A stretch of DNA of 64,000 nucleotides from Oscarella lobularis (taxonomy: Eukaryota > Porifera > Homoscleromorpha > Homosclerophorida > Oscarellidae). The position numbers and the translations under genes were made by a program. Each line of letters starts with the position of its first letter. Positions within the stretch are counted from its first letter, which is position 1. The notes beneath the pieces are model-generated. The model made no database searches, had not been told where the DNA came from, and worked only from the letters and a program-made list of their open reading frames with translations. The stretch spans positions 496,001 through 560,000 of the forward strand of contig NC_089189.1 of the NCBI RefSeq assembly GCF_947507565.1, read 5' to 3'. Shown here in pieces: positions 12,431 to 25,200 of this stretch.

Positions 12431-15016
12431 TTAATATGATAATTTGTTCAAGTTTACTTCTCTCTTAGTAAGCAGGGAACCCAGGTCATCTACTACGTTA
12501 GAAAACCTGGGCCTATGCTGGGGAACATTGCTCCAACACCGTAGCATTATTTCATATCTGCGCACGCAGAGAAATCAAAGATTACGCGCCACTTCGGTCA
12601 GTCCGCCCCCCTTACACTTACAAGGCTCTAGAACAGCCCTTTGGGCGGTTCATTCGATATCCTCGTTTTGTAAGCAAATCGTATAGCTCTTCCCAAGGAA
12701 CGCCAGGATAAGGAGATCCTCCTTTAAATTCCGGATCAAGATAATACTAATTTAATATCTAACACTTTACCTAGAGTTGTTATCTCCCACATGACAATTC
12801 CAAAAGACCATCTGCATGAGGAAAAAACGTTCTCAGAAAGAATTAGAGAAAATAAAAAGAAATCTTTACACGTCGCTGAATTCGGTGAAGACCTTATCAA
12901 CTAAGACTTCTGGAGAGCACCATTTGAACGGAATAACACTCTGAAACCATGTATATTCATTAATTAATTATAAGAAGTGTGTAGTCATGACGTACGTTTG
13001 ATTTTTTTCTATAATAATCCTGATACCGGAGATCTTTGGCGAGACCGAAATCGGAAATCTTTAAACAATTTTGACTAAACACGAGCACATTTCGAGCTGC
13101 CAAATCGCGATGAATTATCTGTGCAGAAAAGAAATGCCCATCAATACTCGTTCTACCTAAGTATCAGCGTAGACACCTTCTTTGAAGCCAAATGCTTCAT
13201 GCCGTTTGCAATTTGATAAGCGTAACCGTACAGAACGTTCGCGTCTAGAGAACTGTCCTCGTACAGGCCGCTGCTAATGGATACGCGTGGCTGGGAAATG
13301 CGCTGGTTTCTCAAATACGAGCGCAGATCCCCATAGGTAGCAAACTCGGTGATGAGCCAAAGAGCGCCTATAGTGTTAATTGTGCAAGAGAGATAAGCCT
13401 ACGCTTTCAATTAAAGCGAATTCTTCGTACCATTCTCCGCACACAATCCAAGCAGTTTACTCACGTTGGGGTGCTCTCCTGCCTTGACCATCATCTCCGC
13501 TTCGACTTCAATCATATGACGCGTCTCATCGTTTACTCCCTCTAGACTCAAAAAGCTTTTAGCACCACTCAGTTCAGTAGTCCAAGCCCGCGCTCACCGA
13601 GAGCCATTTTCACGGCAACCCTACTCGATTTCCCGTCCTCCGCACCCGGACCCGCGACCACGCGCCCCTCAACTATAACTCCAAAGTATCCGCGACCGAT
13701 TTCGGATCCGAGCACAATCCAGTTTCGGTTCCAATCGTATCGCAACCGATCGAGTGGATTGAGCAACGATAGAAAGTCGACGTCGACAAACGTAGCGTTG
13801 ACGGCAGCTACCCACTTCCGCCGCCGCCGTCTATGTTGTTGAAACCAAATCCAAGTGACCGCAATCAAAGCCACGACAAGAAAACATGTGACGGGCACGA
13901 AAATAGAGATCCAAAACCGCGGACTTAAAGTCGTAGACTCCGGAACTGACGTAGAGTTTCTAGTAGTCGACTTTTCCCTAAGAGAAAAGTTTATTGTCGT
14001 TAACTCTGGCGTTGGCGTTACAATTTTATCACGGTATTGTCTGCAAAAGAACAGTTCACATCGTCGCAGCGTATAAAGGAGCTACTTACATGTTGATTTC
14101 GCGTAATATTTTGCATTTTGTGTACATAGGTTTACTGCAGGCGACGCACTTAAACGACCGGTTTTCCGCCACCGTCGACGGATTCCGAACGTCGAGCGTC
14201 GACGACGACGAATTGTCGCGCACCTGCACGAGTCCGGCGGGGGCGGAACCGATTAATTGCCACTCTATTGTCGTTTTGTTGATCGTGTGGGAATAAAGAT
14301 GGCGGACGACGCACGAGACGGATATCGTCTCTCCCACGCGAAGCACGTAGTCGGAAATCGACTTCGATTTCGTCGAGTTGTTTGAATAAGGCAACAGGTC
14401 GACGGGGGGCTCGCGAGGTATTCCTAAAATAGAAACGTACAAGGTAACAACTAGGTGATGGAATTAATTTCACACAGGTGACTTTCCTACGATAGAAAGC
14501 CAAACGGCAAGGTACTTGCATTCGGAATGGTAATTAGGAAATTTCACGTAGCAATTGTACGGCTTTTCTATCATATCGTCGATGGCCCAAAGGCCGCGGC
14601 GGAGATCAATCGGGTGCAGGCGAAGAACGACGTTATGATACCCGCGTTCTGCACTCGTAGTGATAAAGCAAGTCGAATTCGGTGGCGCAATGTCGCAGGT
14701 TTGAATGAAACTACTGTCGTGTTGCCACGCTGGGCTGGCATCCTTGGAAGAAAACCCCACCTTCGATAGGTATTCCGATACAGAGCAAGAAACGCTGTAG
14801 GTCGTATTCGCGTTCCATGTAAGACGAAGGCATTGGGACTCGCTGACGTTAGAGCACAAGTTGGCCTGTCCAGATCTAACTGATTACAGAGGCAAAGTAA
14901 ACTATGGCCAGTCCGGGCACCTTTAGTCCACCGTCACGGCACTGCTGCGAAGCGTTCGCGAGTCGATGCCCAAAGAATACGAGTGTCGCGACGACGACGA
15001 CGAAACGACGACGCAT
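12431..15016 (-). CDS. Receptor tyrosine kinase with two Ig-like domains (paralogue)
   Basis: The start at 15016 gives a signal peptide ([20 protein letters not shown]). The alternative upstream in-frame ATG at 15058 would hide it. After a 52-bp intron comes Ig domain 1 (YSVSCSV ... YNCYVKF, about 14480-14880), then Ig domain 2 (ISVSCVVRH ... FKCVACS, ending CKILREI, about 14095-14430). A transmembrane helix ([18 protein letters not shown], about 13850-13900) leads to the kinase: [23 protein letters not shown] (about 13090), DFGLAKD with the tyrosine-bearing loop [29 protein letters not shown] and [10 protein letters not shown]. The stop is TAA 12431-12433. All catalytic residues are present. 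Exon structure and activation loop match the kinase at 3104-5542. It lies in tandem with a kinase-less relative directly upstream. Confidence 0.85.
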
Positions 15017-15430
15017 TTCGAGCCTGTATGACGCAGTTTCGTGGGAGCCCGTGCGCAAACCCGGATCACGTGGCCCGTTAAGCTCTATTGAGTGTAGGTG
15101 CTGAATTATTTAGTTATTCGTACACGATCGCCTAGTAACACCGTGACATCGGGCTCAACCTTTCACTGTCATGTCTTACAGTCTACAGATGTCAATACCA
15201 ATTGAACTAGATATTGATACATTAGCGCAATAAAAGTACTAATTATCCTAAAGAAGCAATGCCCTCTTACAGTACAAATCCCAGAGCATGTACGTCATGA
15301 TAAGAGGTGGACTTTTTCAAATGCTTGCTGTATTACGTAGTATAGTGAGCGGTGAATAGAATATACCCACTAAAACCAATATAATAGAGCTAAAAGCCGA
15401 CAAGTCTGCTGCTGCGGTTTCTGTTACTGA
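15017..15430. promoter_or_regulatory. Spacer between receptor kinase and kinase-less receptor
   Basis: Holds the 3' end of the kinase-less gene and the promoter of the downstream receptor kinase, both on the minus strand. AT-rich, with no ORF of note and no certain promoter element. Confidence 0.35.
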
Positions 15431-16471
15431 TTAGGTCATCTGTCGACGACGTAGCACAACAAAGGCCGCGGAAACGATCAACACGCCGATAAAGACGCCG
15501 CACAACGTGGCAATCTTAGCCGCATCGCCGTCGGCACGCGGAAGCGACCGCACAGAGCGGCGGCGGCGGCGTTCCGCTTTGTTGGAAACCGGCTCGACCG
15601 CAACCTCTCTCAGAATTTTTTCCCTCTCGTAGATCGGCGACTGGGCGACGCAGGCGAATCGTCCGCCGCGCGAAAAGCCGGACGGAACGTAGAGCGTCGT
15701 TGTCGTGGCGTCTTGTATTTGCCACGGCCAATCGTCGTTCGTAGAACGATTCGTCGGTACGTGGGCGTCCGCCGCGCCGCCGCCGCCCCCGCTGCCGATC
15801 CCGGAACCGCCGTCGATAATTCGCCACAAAACGTTCACGTTCGCCTCGTAATGCGAGAACAAAAGGGACGTGTCGGACGAAGAGAAAGAGCACGGAAAAA
15901 CGAGCGGTTCGCCGCCGACGACGCTCGTTTGAACGTCGGAAGTCGCGTTTACGAAAACAACCGGCGGCTCCAATGGAATGTCTATAGGAGGGGACATCAC
16001 ATAAAAAACGAATCGGTCCTGCCTCTCTACTCTCCTTTTTTTCCTTACCTGTAACACGAACTTCCACGCGAGCGACGACGTAGAGAAACGAGGGATGGCC
16101 CGTCAACTTTTTATAGCATGTGTACACGCCTTCGACATCGGCTATCTTCTTCAGCACTCGAAGTCGTTTCAATTTGAGCGTTGCTGTTCTCAAACTGGCG
16201 TCGTAATTAAAGCAGGGATTCCCGCCGCTGTTGCTAGTGGGAAAACTGCACGAGGACACGTGTCGACCGACCCCGTGAACGACGCTTGACGTTGAAGCCG
16301 GCGCGGCGTGACGTCGCCATTGCAATTCAAAGAAAAACGCCGGAAGACCATAATCTTCGGCGACTGATTCGCAACAAGTAATTTTCAGATCGGAGAGGGA
16401 GCGGTACGGGACACTAATCCTATTGGCATCGCCATTGACGCAGGCGGCATTAGCACTCCATGATGCGCAAC
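15431..16471 (-). CDS. Ig-like single-pass receptor without kinase (first exon unresolved)
   Basis: Two exons are clear. The upstream exon starts after the acceptor at 16471 and encodes Ig domain 1 (LKITCCES ... YTCYKKL). A phase-1 intron at about 15996-16050 leads to an exon encoding Ig domain 2 (LVFPCSFSS ... FACVAQS, ending EKILREVAVE), a basic stretch and a transmembrane helix (IATLCGVFIGVLIVSAAFVV). After RRRQMT there is a TAA stop at 15431-15433, so the cytoplasmic tail is only a few residues. The end of Ig 2 matches the neighbouring kinase receptor (KILRE). It is probably a paralogue that lost its kinase, or a decoy or co-receptor; that role is inferred. The signal-peptide exon should lie upstream of 16471 but I could not place it. 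Confidence 0.7.
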
Positions 16472-17880
16472 CTAAGGTAGAAACGTTTGAAATGAGTCTC
16501 GAGCGAGGAGCCCAGTCGCATGCGTTCTCGCGATCGCGGGGAGCAGCTGAAGCGGCTCGTCGGACGCCGTCACGACGCGTGGACATCAATAATGCAGAAA
16601 TCGACGTCTGTAAATCCTGGGGCTATATCTGTACGACGGTCGGGTCAAAACCCCGCTATCTAATCCTCTCTCTTTAACGACCATGCTTCGTGCACTCGAC
16701 ACGCGTGGTTATAGCATCATCATGATTGCGTGTACACTGACCCAACAGAAGAATGGTCCAACATAGAACGATAGCAGCGCTGCGACATCTTCTCGTCCAC
16801 ATATCTCGTCGGGGGTACGTGCTGACTAAGAATCTCGCCGCCGTCAGTATAGTTTGTAAAGAAAGCTGACGAAGCCTCTGCGCTTATATAGAACAGACGA
16901 GTGGGAGGAGAGAAGAAGTACGTTCTAACCGGAAACGTAGGTATGAGTGACGTCAACGACGAACGAAGACTGCATGGCATGGGGTAGGAAGCGAACGGGC
17001 TGACGAATGCGTAGAGCACGCAGGCGCGTGCACAAGTCATCCGAAAATTTTTCCCTCCACGTACGGATTTGCGGTCGGTCGCGCGGAATCGCTTTCGAGT
17101 CAGAGCTGTTACTAGCATTACGACAAGGTTAGGTAACAAAACCGCGCTCGACCGCGAGCCCGCGAATTAAAACGTGAGGACGAAAGGCGAGTCAGCTTCT
17201 GGTACAAGAATTGCAACCAAGAGACGAAGAGAATGCACTTAGAATCGTTCGTTCCGCGCTGGGATGCGTAACGGAACTTCGCTGAGCCATTAGCAGGATC
17301 GAGTTCCTTATACGGGACCGTTGGAGCTTCGAAAGCGTCGACAAGCAAAAAAGGATGAATTGCATATTTGAGTCAGTGAATTGCCGGCGTGCTGCCTTTT
17401 GTTTCAGGTGCAAACTATTGTTTTGTTCACGTGTGCTTGGCGCTAATTATAGTTAAGTGAAGAGGACGTGCTTTACATTTTAGACGAGATAGATCCTTTG
17501 GGACGTCCTAACTTTTGTTCGCTCGCTTCCCGGCCCGGCGGTCTAATTTCTTATTCATTATTCGCGGTGCGACAGAAGTACTAATTGTGTCTCTTCTTGA
17601 CGTCGAAAGGATTTGGAAGGTCAGAGTTCTTTACATAGCTATCACATAGGGAAATCTGACCTAGGATCGTAAACTATTTGTTAAATCAAATGCGGTATCG
17701 TTTCGTAACGCAATGGACTTAGAACTTGATGTTTAGTCAGCACTGTACGTCCGCAAATTGATAGAGAGTAACTTCTGTTGACGCACGTGCACGAGATTGT
17801 TCCGCGTACGGGCGTCAGTGTCTCTAAGTACGGGGTATTACATCTAGACAAATCTAAGCCGTTTTTCGCCGGGAAAGTGC
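16472..17880. other. Long intergenic region, unresolved 5' exon of the kinase-less receptor
   Basis: Minus-strand open stretches near 16720-17139 and 17118-17413 have no recognisable protein features and no clear splice link to the receptor. The missing signal-peptide exon may lie here. The right end carries the promoter of DCTN6. Confidence 0.3.
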
Positions 17881-18777
17881 ATGTCTGAGTGAGTGAATCG
17901 AGTCGTCCTAGCGCGCACGAGCGTGCACAATACTATTTATCTGCATAGAGTCGTCGTAGCGCAAGGGGCCGTCGTGTGCGCCGAAGCCGAGATCAAAGGC
18001 GACGTCACTATCGGTACGTTTCCCGCCTAAAATGCATTGCTTACCTTGCACGTGCGTCCGGCGTGCAGGCACTGGCACTGTCGTTCACCCGAAGGCGAGA
18101 ATCCTCGCCGAAGGGGGTCCCATCGTGATCGGCGAGAATAATCTCATCGAAGAGCAAACGGTGATTCGCAATAGGTGAGAAAGACGCGTCGAATTCGTTC
18201 GCTTCGTCGCACTTGACGCTGGTCTAACGATTCCGCATTTCCCGGATCCCCGAACCCGTATCCAGAAAACTGAGCGACGACGAAGAAGAGGTGACAGGCG
18301 GGCACGTGATGATAATCGGACAGAATAACGTGTTCGAAGTCGGAAGCTGTAAAAAACAAAAACGCCCGTATAGTAGAAATAATTCAATTAAAATTCAGGC
18401 TGCGAGGCTCTTTACGTGGGCAAAAATAACATAATGGAACCGAAAAGTACTAAAAGTCTTCCCCCTAACTCCCATTGAATTATTATTAAATTTAGGTCAC
18501 GTGGGGCCCCGTATTAAAATTAGTGACGGTTGCATTATTGGGGCCAAGTGCTACGTGAATTCGTTTGAAATGCTCGAAACCAATACCGTTATATACGGAG
18601 ATAAATGCACGAGACGCGTGCAATCCGTACATCCTCCGGTATACAGGAACCCCCCGAGAATCAAAATAAATTAAAATAATAAAATTCTAATTATAGGCTC
18701 AGACTTTGCAGCTCGATTTTCTGACGAAGATCCTACCGAATTTTCATCACTTGAAAAAAGCCCCAAAGAAGGATTAA
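17881..18777 (+). CDS. DCTN6: Dynactin subunit 6 (p27)
   Basis: The ATG at 17881 opens an 8-nt coding exon (17881-17888) spliced to 17949-18013, then to exons at about 18068-18175, 18269-18350, 18397-18449, 18497-18643 and 18697-18777. The protein reads [80 protein letters not shown] and [16 protein letters not shown], which follows vertebrate DCTN6 throughout. It is a left-handed beta-helix of hexapeptide repeats, in the pointed-end complex of dynactin, which helps dynein recruit cargo. The stop is TAA 18775-18777. It is convergent with the next gene, 83 bp apart. Confidence 0.92.
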
Positions 18778-18860
18778 ATAATAATTAATTTTCTTAGTGG
18801 ACTGACACACGGCGAGAAGTGATACAACTAATTTATTATTAAATATACGTGTATAACGGT

Positions 18861-20336
18861 CTAACCGTGACCCGGCGTCATGTTGTCGCGAAGCGCGTGC
18901 CAGCAGTAGATCCACTCGCCCTGCCTTTCGAGCGCCTCTCTCCATTGGGCCGCTTCGCTTTGACTCGAATCCATCCAGGGAAAAATCGACGCTCGCTGCC
19001 GCCCCTCGCCGTTTTCTCCGGCCGGCGCATTGGCTCGTCCGAGACTGAGACGGCACGCGCCGATTGGACGATTTTTCATGGCGATATTCCAATCCATGAC
19101 CCAGATTTCGAGCGCCCCGTTCTTCAGATCCGTATACGATATGCCGTCGAAGAGCAACTCTTCGTTCCAAGACGGATTCAATTCCTTTCGTTTCACCGAC
19201 GTTTTGCACTTGGTCGACTTGCTCGCATCGGGCAGTAAATAACTAAGAAAATATTTATATATGAATTATTAAATTTATATGCGCGTCTACCATTTCACGT
19301 AGGGATCCGATTTTTCGCTCAGCATGTTCACCGACGTCAGATTGGATCCGCCGACGACTAGCACGCGCAACGCGCCTCTCTTTATGCCCACGTCAATTGA
19401 ACGACGTCTGCTTGACAGCTCGCGGTGTTCCGACTCCCCGACGAACTTGATTCCGATGAGAAGATCGCCCACGTACGGACTGTCGTGCGCTCGTCTGGGC
19501 GTCTGGGGCGAAAAACGCTCAAAAACGAGACTATTCAACATGAATATTAATCCCACTTTGAGCGTTGCTTTGATGTCGAAAGGACAATAAACGAGATCCG
19601 CCGACGGGCTGGGAAATATTCGACATTTTTCCGATTTTCCATTGAGGAATATAGTAAACGTCAGCGTCTTACTCCCGGCCAGTTCCTCCGTAGACACGAC
19701 CTCCTTTCCTAAAACAACAGAAGAAGACCTAAACGCTATTATTTTGTTAGACGCCTTATGTACACGCGCACCTCCCAATAAACCGGGCAGAGACGCTTTT
19801 TCTTTGTCGCCCACAAGCTGATATATAACCTGTCCGCCGTACTGCTCATCATTGACGGCGCGCAGTGCGACGCTATCGAATACGAGCCCCGTGCCGACGA
19901 GATCGATCTTCCACGAGACGAAACCCGACTCGGTCGCGGCGAGGTTGATAAACGCCTAGAAACGGCACCGATGTTTTTCCGTCGCGAAGCCGGCCGATAC
20001 GCGGATAGGGTTTCTATACCTTGCCGTCTGCCATGTTCCACTCGATCGACTCGGAGGCGACGAGTCCGGCTTCGAGACGTTGCATAGATGCAACTTGGGG
20101 ACACACGTCGTCATTCCATTGACGGTAATAGCAGTCGCCCGCCGTCGAGTAGCGAAGACGAAATCTAAGACAGTCACATGGGGATTACGTATGAAACGAG
20201 TCTCTAAGTGTCGTACGTTCGGGTTGTGATGTCTTGCAAGGAAGGCTCGAAGACGTAGCCGGAATTCTACATAGACAGTATAAGCGTGACGTCGATTGAC
20301 TGCGGTCTCGGCGCGACTCACGAGCGATTCTCCCAT
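18861..20336 (-). CDS. PAW-domain plus C2-domain protein
   Basis: The ATG at 20336 begins MGESL, spliced through short introns to a PAW-like region: FRLRYSTAGDCYYR, SIEWNMADGK, SGFVSWKIDLVGTGL, FDSVALRAV and GGQVIYQL. This matches the order of strands in the C-terminal PAW domain of peptide:N-glycanase (NGLY1), which binds high-mannose glycans. After a linker, the C-terminal half is a synaptotagmin-like C2B domain: GDLLIGIKF, ALRVLVVGGSNL, SDPYVKCYLLPD, KRKELNPSWNE, LEIWVMDWN, then WMDSSQSEAAQW and a final tryptophan-rich strand as in SYTL proteins. In the second calcium loop the usual D-x-D/E pattern is D-W-N, so calcium binding may be weak. There is no transglutaminase core, so it is not an N-glycanase. 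It is probably cytosolic and may join glycan and membrane binding (inference). Confidence 0.72.
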
Positions 20337-20516
20337 GGACGGGAAGTGCAAAGGAGTGCGTGTGTGTGGGGGCGATCGTTCCTCTCTCAGGATGTAGTGA
20401 CGCACTCTTGAATTAATTAGTACAATATGGTAGCAAAACGGTCATTGTATTGTTATGTATCGAGGTTAAAAAAAGAGACGACAAAAGGATTTGATTCAAA
20501 AAAGTTTAAAGTTTGC

Positions 20517-21885
20517 TTATGGTTCCTCTGTAATCTCCTCCTCGGTTTCGGGCTACGGTATTAAGTTTAATAAATCAATACCTTAATTTGCTTCTGGCTT
20601 TACCTCAGGAGTCAACGTCGATTCCTCCTCTGGAGCCATCGGTGTTGGGTCTTCCTCTGGCTCAGCTTCTGTTGGAGAATCTAAAATATGCAGATTATTT
20701 ACACTGGGAGGTATTGATTTATTATTTACCGGTGGGCCCATCTGTTTCGTACGTATCTACGACCAGCTTATCGACTTGAAAGTAATTCATCTCGACCTCC
20801 TTTCCTTCGGACATCGCCTTCGCCATTTTCTTCACCTGTTCTTGATACTCCACTTGTTCCTCCTCTGTTTCGACGACTTCAGTTGAATCCATTTCTTCTT
20901 CATCGGTCATTGCCTCGGCTACTTCGGCCTCCTCTTCCTCCTCGGCTTCCTCTTCGGTCTCGAAAGCCTCTACACCGTCATCCTCATCGACCTGACCTTC
21001 TTCATCGTCTTCCATTGCCTCCTCTTCGTCCTCTTCGTCGTCGTATGCTTCCTCAGTCTCTTCGTCGTCTTCTTCTTCTTCGTTGACCTCGGCGACTTCC
21101 TCATCGTCGTCTTCCGTTTCTTCGTACGCCTCCTCTTCTTCGTCTTCGTTTCTTTGAAGTTCAGGATCCATTTCTTCTTCCTCTTCTTCCGTTTCTTCGT
21201 ATGCCCCCTCCTCTTCGTCTTCGCCTTCGTCTCTTTGAAGTTCAGGATCCATTTCTTCTTCCTCTTCTTCGTCTTCTTCTGCGGCGTTTAGGTCTGGAAA
21301 GGCGTTCACAATTTCATCGACTACTTCGTCGTCAGTCTGAGGCACAAGCATCATATCAAGACTTCGCATCAGCTAAAAAAAGAAAACGTTCGATTCAAAA
21401 TCCACGCGATAGTCTATGTTTTCTTACCGCTTCCTTATTATTACTGCTCTTTGCGTCCAGAAGTAGCAAGGAGGCCAATTTCCTGTACTCTCGCAGAGCC
21501 TTATAGTAGAAATTAGGTTAGACAAAGAAGTCGTTTATGGACAGCGTTTGCCTACCTCTACTCGTGTAATCAGTCCGGACGCAAGCCGCAGTTTGACGCC
21601 TTCAATAAGAGGAGTAAACGCTTCCTATAAGGGGGAAACCGTCCGTAGAACAAAGGGGCTTCTCTATAGGACTTGGGTCACTCACTTGAAGAAGCAACGG
21701 GTTTACATTCGACGGCAAATTTTGTCCTTCAGACGGACCTCGAAGAATCTTGCCAACTGATCGAGACAGAGAAAAGACGATGAGATTGGGATTTAGTAAA
21801 AAAAAAACGGCGCTATACCTGGTAGGGACGAAGCTAGCCCTACGACCACTAAAACGACTACAGACGCTTGCGTCAGAGACACCAT
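20517..21885 (-). CDS. Acidic secreted protein with Glu-rich repeats
   Basis: The ATG at 21885 gives a signal peptide (MVSLTQASVVVLVVVGLASS). Short exons follow (about 21722-21787, 21566-21634, 21435-21500), then a long exon to about 20733 and two small C-terminal exons ending TAA 20517-20519. The N-terminal part is an ordinary helix-like sequence (EALRE...YRKLASLLLLDAKSSN). The remainder is dominated by Glu and Asp, with a repeated unit EEMDPELQR followed by an acidic run and AYEETE. A proline-threonine acidic tail closes the protein. No enzyme motif is present. Such proteins can bind calcium or other cations in secretory granules or matrix, but here that is only an inference from composition. 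Confidence 0.65.
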
Positions 21886-22212
21886 GATGATAAACGAATA
21901 GAAATCTGAAGAAAATCGATTGAAAATCGACCAAAAGCGTATCGATCGAGGACCGTCACGTACGGAAATGTCAACGAATCTTTCTTCGGAATGAAGCGAA
22001 CAGGGGCAACTGAACTGAGGAGCACATCGACCGTGCACCGATATTTAGAGGAGCGTCAAATCGCGGTGCGGAATACCCGCTCTTTAGCGGGGTGGAAACG
22101 ACGTAAGGGGATCACGTGAAGTGGAATACGGAGAACGGAATTGCCTGGTTTTCGTATGAGACTACCGCATTTTAGAAACCCAAACCCACGTCTACTCAAA
22201 AATTAGGAAATT
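21886..22212. other. Spacer between acidic protein and TMTC-like gene
   Basis: Promoter side of the acidic protein gene and 3' flank of the TMTC-like gene, both on the minus strand. No ORF or clear element seen. Confidence 0.35.
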
Positions 22213-25200
22213 CTAACTACGACCGGACGTCTTCATAGCCGACTTCAATTTGCGAAGATTATCCATTGTCAATTGATCGCCGGGACTCAATCTCAACGCC
22301 TCTTCGTAGTGCCGTTCGGCGTCGTCGTAGCGCTTTGTCAAATGATACAAAGCGCCCAAGTTCATGTGCCCGTTTGCCGACTGGGGGAGAGGACACAACG
22401 CGTTTGCGTTCAATAAAGGTTCGATTTCTTTTTTTACGAGAACAAACCTCGGGTTTTAGTTTTACTGCGACTTTAAAGTATTTCTCGGCTTTATCGTAGA
22501 CTTTGGCTTCTCTACGGAGCTCTCGTATAAGAGCTCGTCATTCGATCGAACGACGTTGATTAATTGAACCCTCTCCTCGTGGATTAGGATTCGATTAATC
22601 GAATTTTTACCTGAAATAATTTCCTGCATTGAAATTGATTTCGTAATTATCGGGAACTAGCTCCGCTGCTGTAGAAAATTGCTCAGCGGCGGCCTCGAGA
22701 TGCCCACGCCCGTGCAAATACTGAGCTGGAGATAGACTAAGTATCAGAAAATAAGATACTAGGCTTTGTCTACCGTAATGAACGTAGGGCTCTGTTGATC
22801 GAGGATCGAGCCTTTTAGCTCGGTTATACATCTCTTCAGCCTTATCTTGTCTATTCTAAAAGAGGTGTTTGCTTTTTTTATTCTCCTATGAGAGCCCTAT
22901 TCTCACTGTTTCTCCGTAGAGCTTGGCTAGGGTCAGATGAGCCGGTAGATGATCGCGCTTCGACGCGAGCGACTTCTCGTACCAGTGCTCTGCCTCTTTG
23001 AATTTTTTCAAACTGAAATAACTCTCCCCTTAGAACAGGCACTCTGTCTAAGTTCGCAAACACAAAACTACGTGATCTCACCGAGGAGATTATATAGACT
23101 CTGAGGTGCATAGTCAATGGGGAGAGACCTGATGGCTCTCATATAAATCTCTACTGATTCCTACCCAAATTGCTTATATAGTGCCTGTACATGTATCTCT
23201 TCTATTTCTCTACCTCGTTTCTATCCTGTTTGTGCAATAGACGACCCAAATTATACAAGCACGAGGTCACTGTGTTCACATGTGTAAATTTAATAATTCT
23301 ATGCAAAGTCTGTTTACTTGCCTGAGTGAGCGTGGGCCTTGGGATCTTTGAGCCCGTGATCAGGAATGGTAGCGCAATGTCTTAATACCTGCACGTGTAC
23401 ATAGGTACGATTTGTCTGCTCTACTACGAAATTTCTTTACTTTTTCGGCTTCCACGTTTTCCCCAACGGTTTCTAGAACGATTCCCAAGTTTAGATGAGC
23501 AGCTAGGCAAAACCCATTAAACGGAAATAAAATTAATCATATCCTAATCTATTCTCACATGCTAGTGTTGGTCGAAAGGAAACCGCATTCTTATAGCTAG
23601 CTATTGCTTCCGTGTTCCTACCAGACTCTTGTAGGAGTATTCCTCTAAGGAAATCCCTAAGCATTCTATCGCATTATTGAATATTTTAATTGGTACAAAT
23701 TGTAGTGAGCATCGGCCATGTTAGGACGATGTTCGAGTGCGTTTCGATACGCCTGCTCGGCGTCGTCGAGACGATTTTGCGCCTTCATTACGTTGGCAAG
23801 GTTACCCCAAGCTAAGAGGAAACCATCACTACGTTGAATTCCTGTCTATTCTCCATACCTTTAGGTGGATTAATAGGTATGCCTGATCTAAAGGAAAGCT
23901 CTATTATACTGTCTCCTAATCCAATGAAGGAACTACCTATAAAGCTTTTCCTCTGTCTGCCAATCATTGTTCCTTCTAATAGTACGACCGCAGAACAGTA
24001 TAAGTAAACCAAGGCAAAGCAGTGCAAGGAACTAGAGAACAAAGTCCACCCATAAAATATCGATTCCTTACAGTAGACTTCAGATATAAATTCAAATTCA
24101 AAGTCTACTGTAATTGATCATATATTTAGGCACCTTCTTGTGCTCTTCCTTCGCAACGGCCCACACTCGTTCAACGCCAATAGCCAAAGCGAGACAATAC
24201 CCCATGCTCGGCATATAGAGAACGCGTTCGGCGACGACAAAACCGACGTAAAACAGAGCATTCGTCGCCGGCAAGAACGGAAAAACGAGCAGAGCAAGAG
24301 CAACGAGAAGAGGACCAATAGAAAATCGAGTCTTAACGCTGTCGTCGCAATATACCCCCAAAAGACGAGCGATACGCGCATAGTCATAAAATCGAGTCAC
24401 ACACACATCGACTATAACGACGAGAGACGCGTAGAAGGTCAGAGTGGCGAAGTGTCGCGCGTCGGCGATGCTCTCGACTAAGGGAATTGCTTTCATCGAC
24501 CAATCGAAGCTCAGAGTCGTCGGGCAGAGGAGCAGCGCGAAATTGAACGCGGGCAAGTAGGAAAACGTTAAAAATCGCGTAAGAAAACTCGACGAATCGG
24601 CGGCCGGATTGTCGGAGGGCGCGAAACTGGGCGGCTTGTTTCCCATGAAGACGACCCGGGCGCCGAGCAAGACGACGCCGGATAGAACGAGAACGATAAG
24701 ACGACGACGAAGTTGGGCATAGTGAGACTAGAGAGAGAAAAGAAATAATTTCAACACGAAAAATCCCCTCTATTAAACTGAACTCGCCAAAATCGATTTT
24801 TATTAATTAAGCTTCAACGAGCACTATTAATTATTTAATTAATTAATACCTCGACCAGTAGGCTTCGTATATTTGCGAGGCGACACTTCCCTACGACGAA
24901 AACGTCGTATATGACGCAAACGCCTAGTGCCGTCACCCCCTGCTCTTTGCTCAGCATCGCCGCTAGGCAACAGCCGACGGCCACGCCCACGAAACCCCAC
25001 CGTGTCGCGGATGTCGTACGACAGCCGCGTTCGTACGCGAGAAGCGCGAGGAGAAAAAATACGCAGGCGAGCAAATCGGCGCGACCTACGACGCCCGTCA
25101 CCGCTTCGACGTGAACGGGATGCGTGGCGAAGAGAAGCGCCGCGTAGAGAGCGGCGAGTCGCGATAGGGCTAGACGGCGAATTAGGGCGTAGTACAGCAA

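Noticed and set aside
15058-15058. Upstream start codon for the minus-strand receptor kinase
   Set aside because: It would place 14 polar residues before the signal peptide; the ATG at 15016 gives a standard signal sequence.
16720-17139. Minus-strand open frame of 139 codons with hydrophobic start
   Set aside because: No homology, low complexity, and no splice link to the neighbouring receptor; could be its missing 5' exon but I cannot support it.
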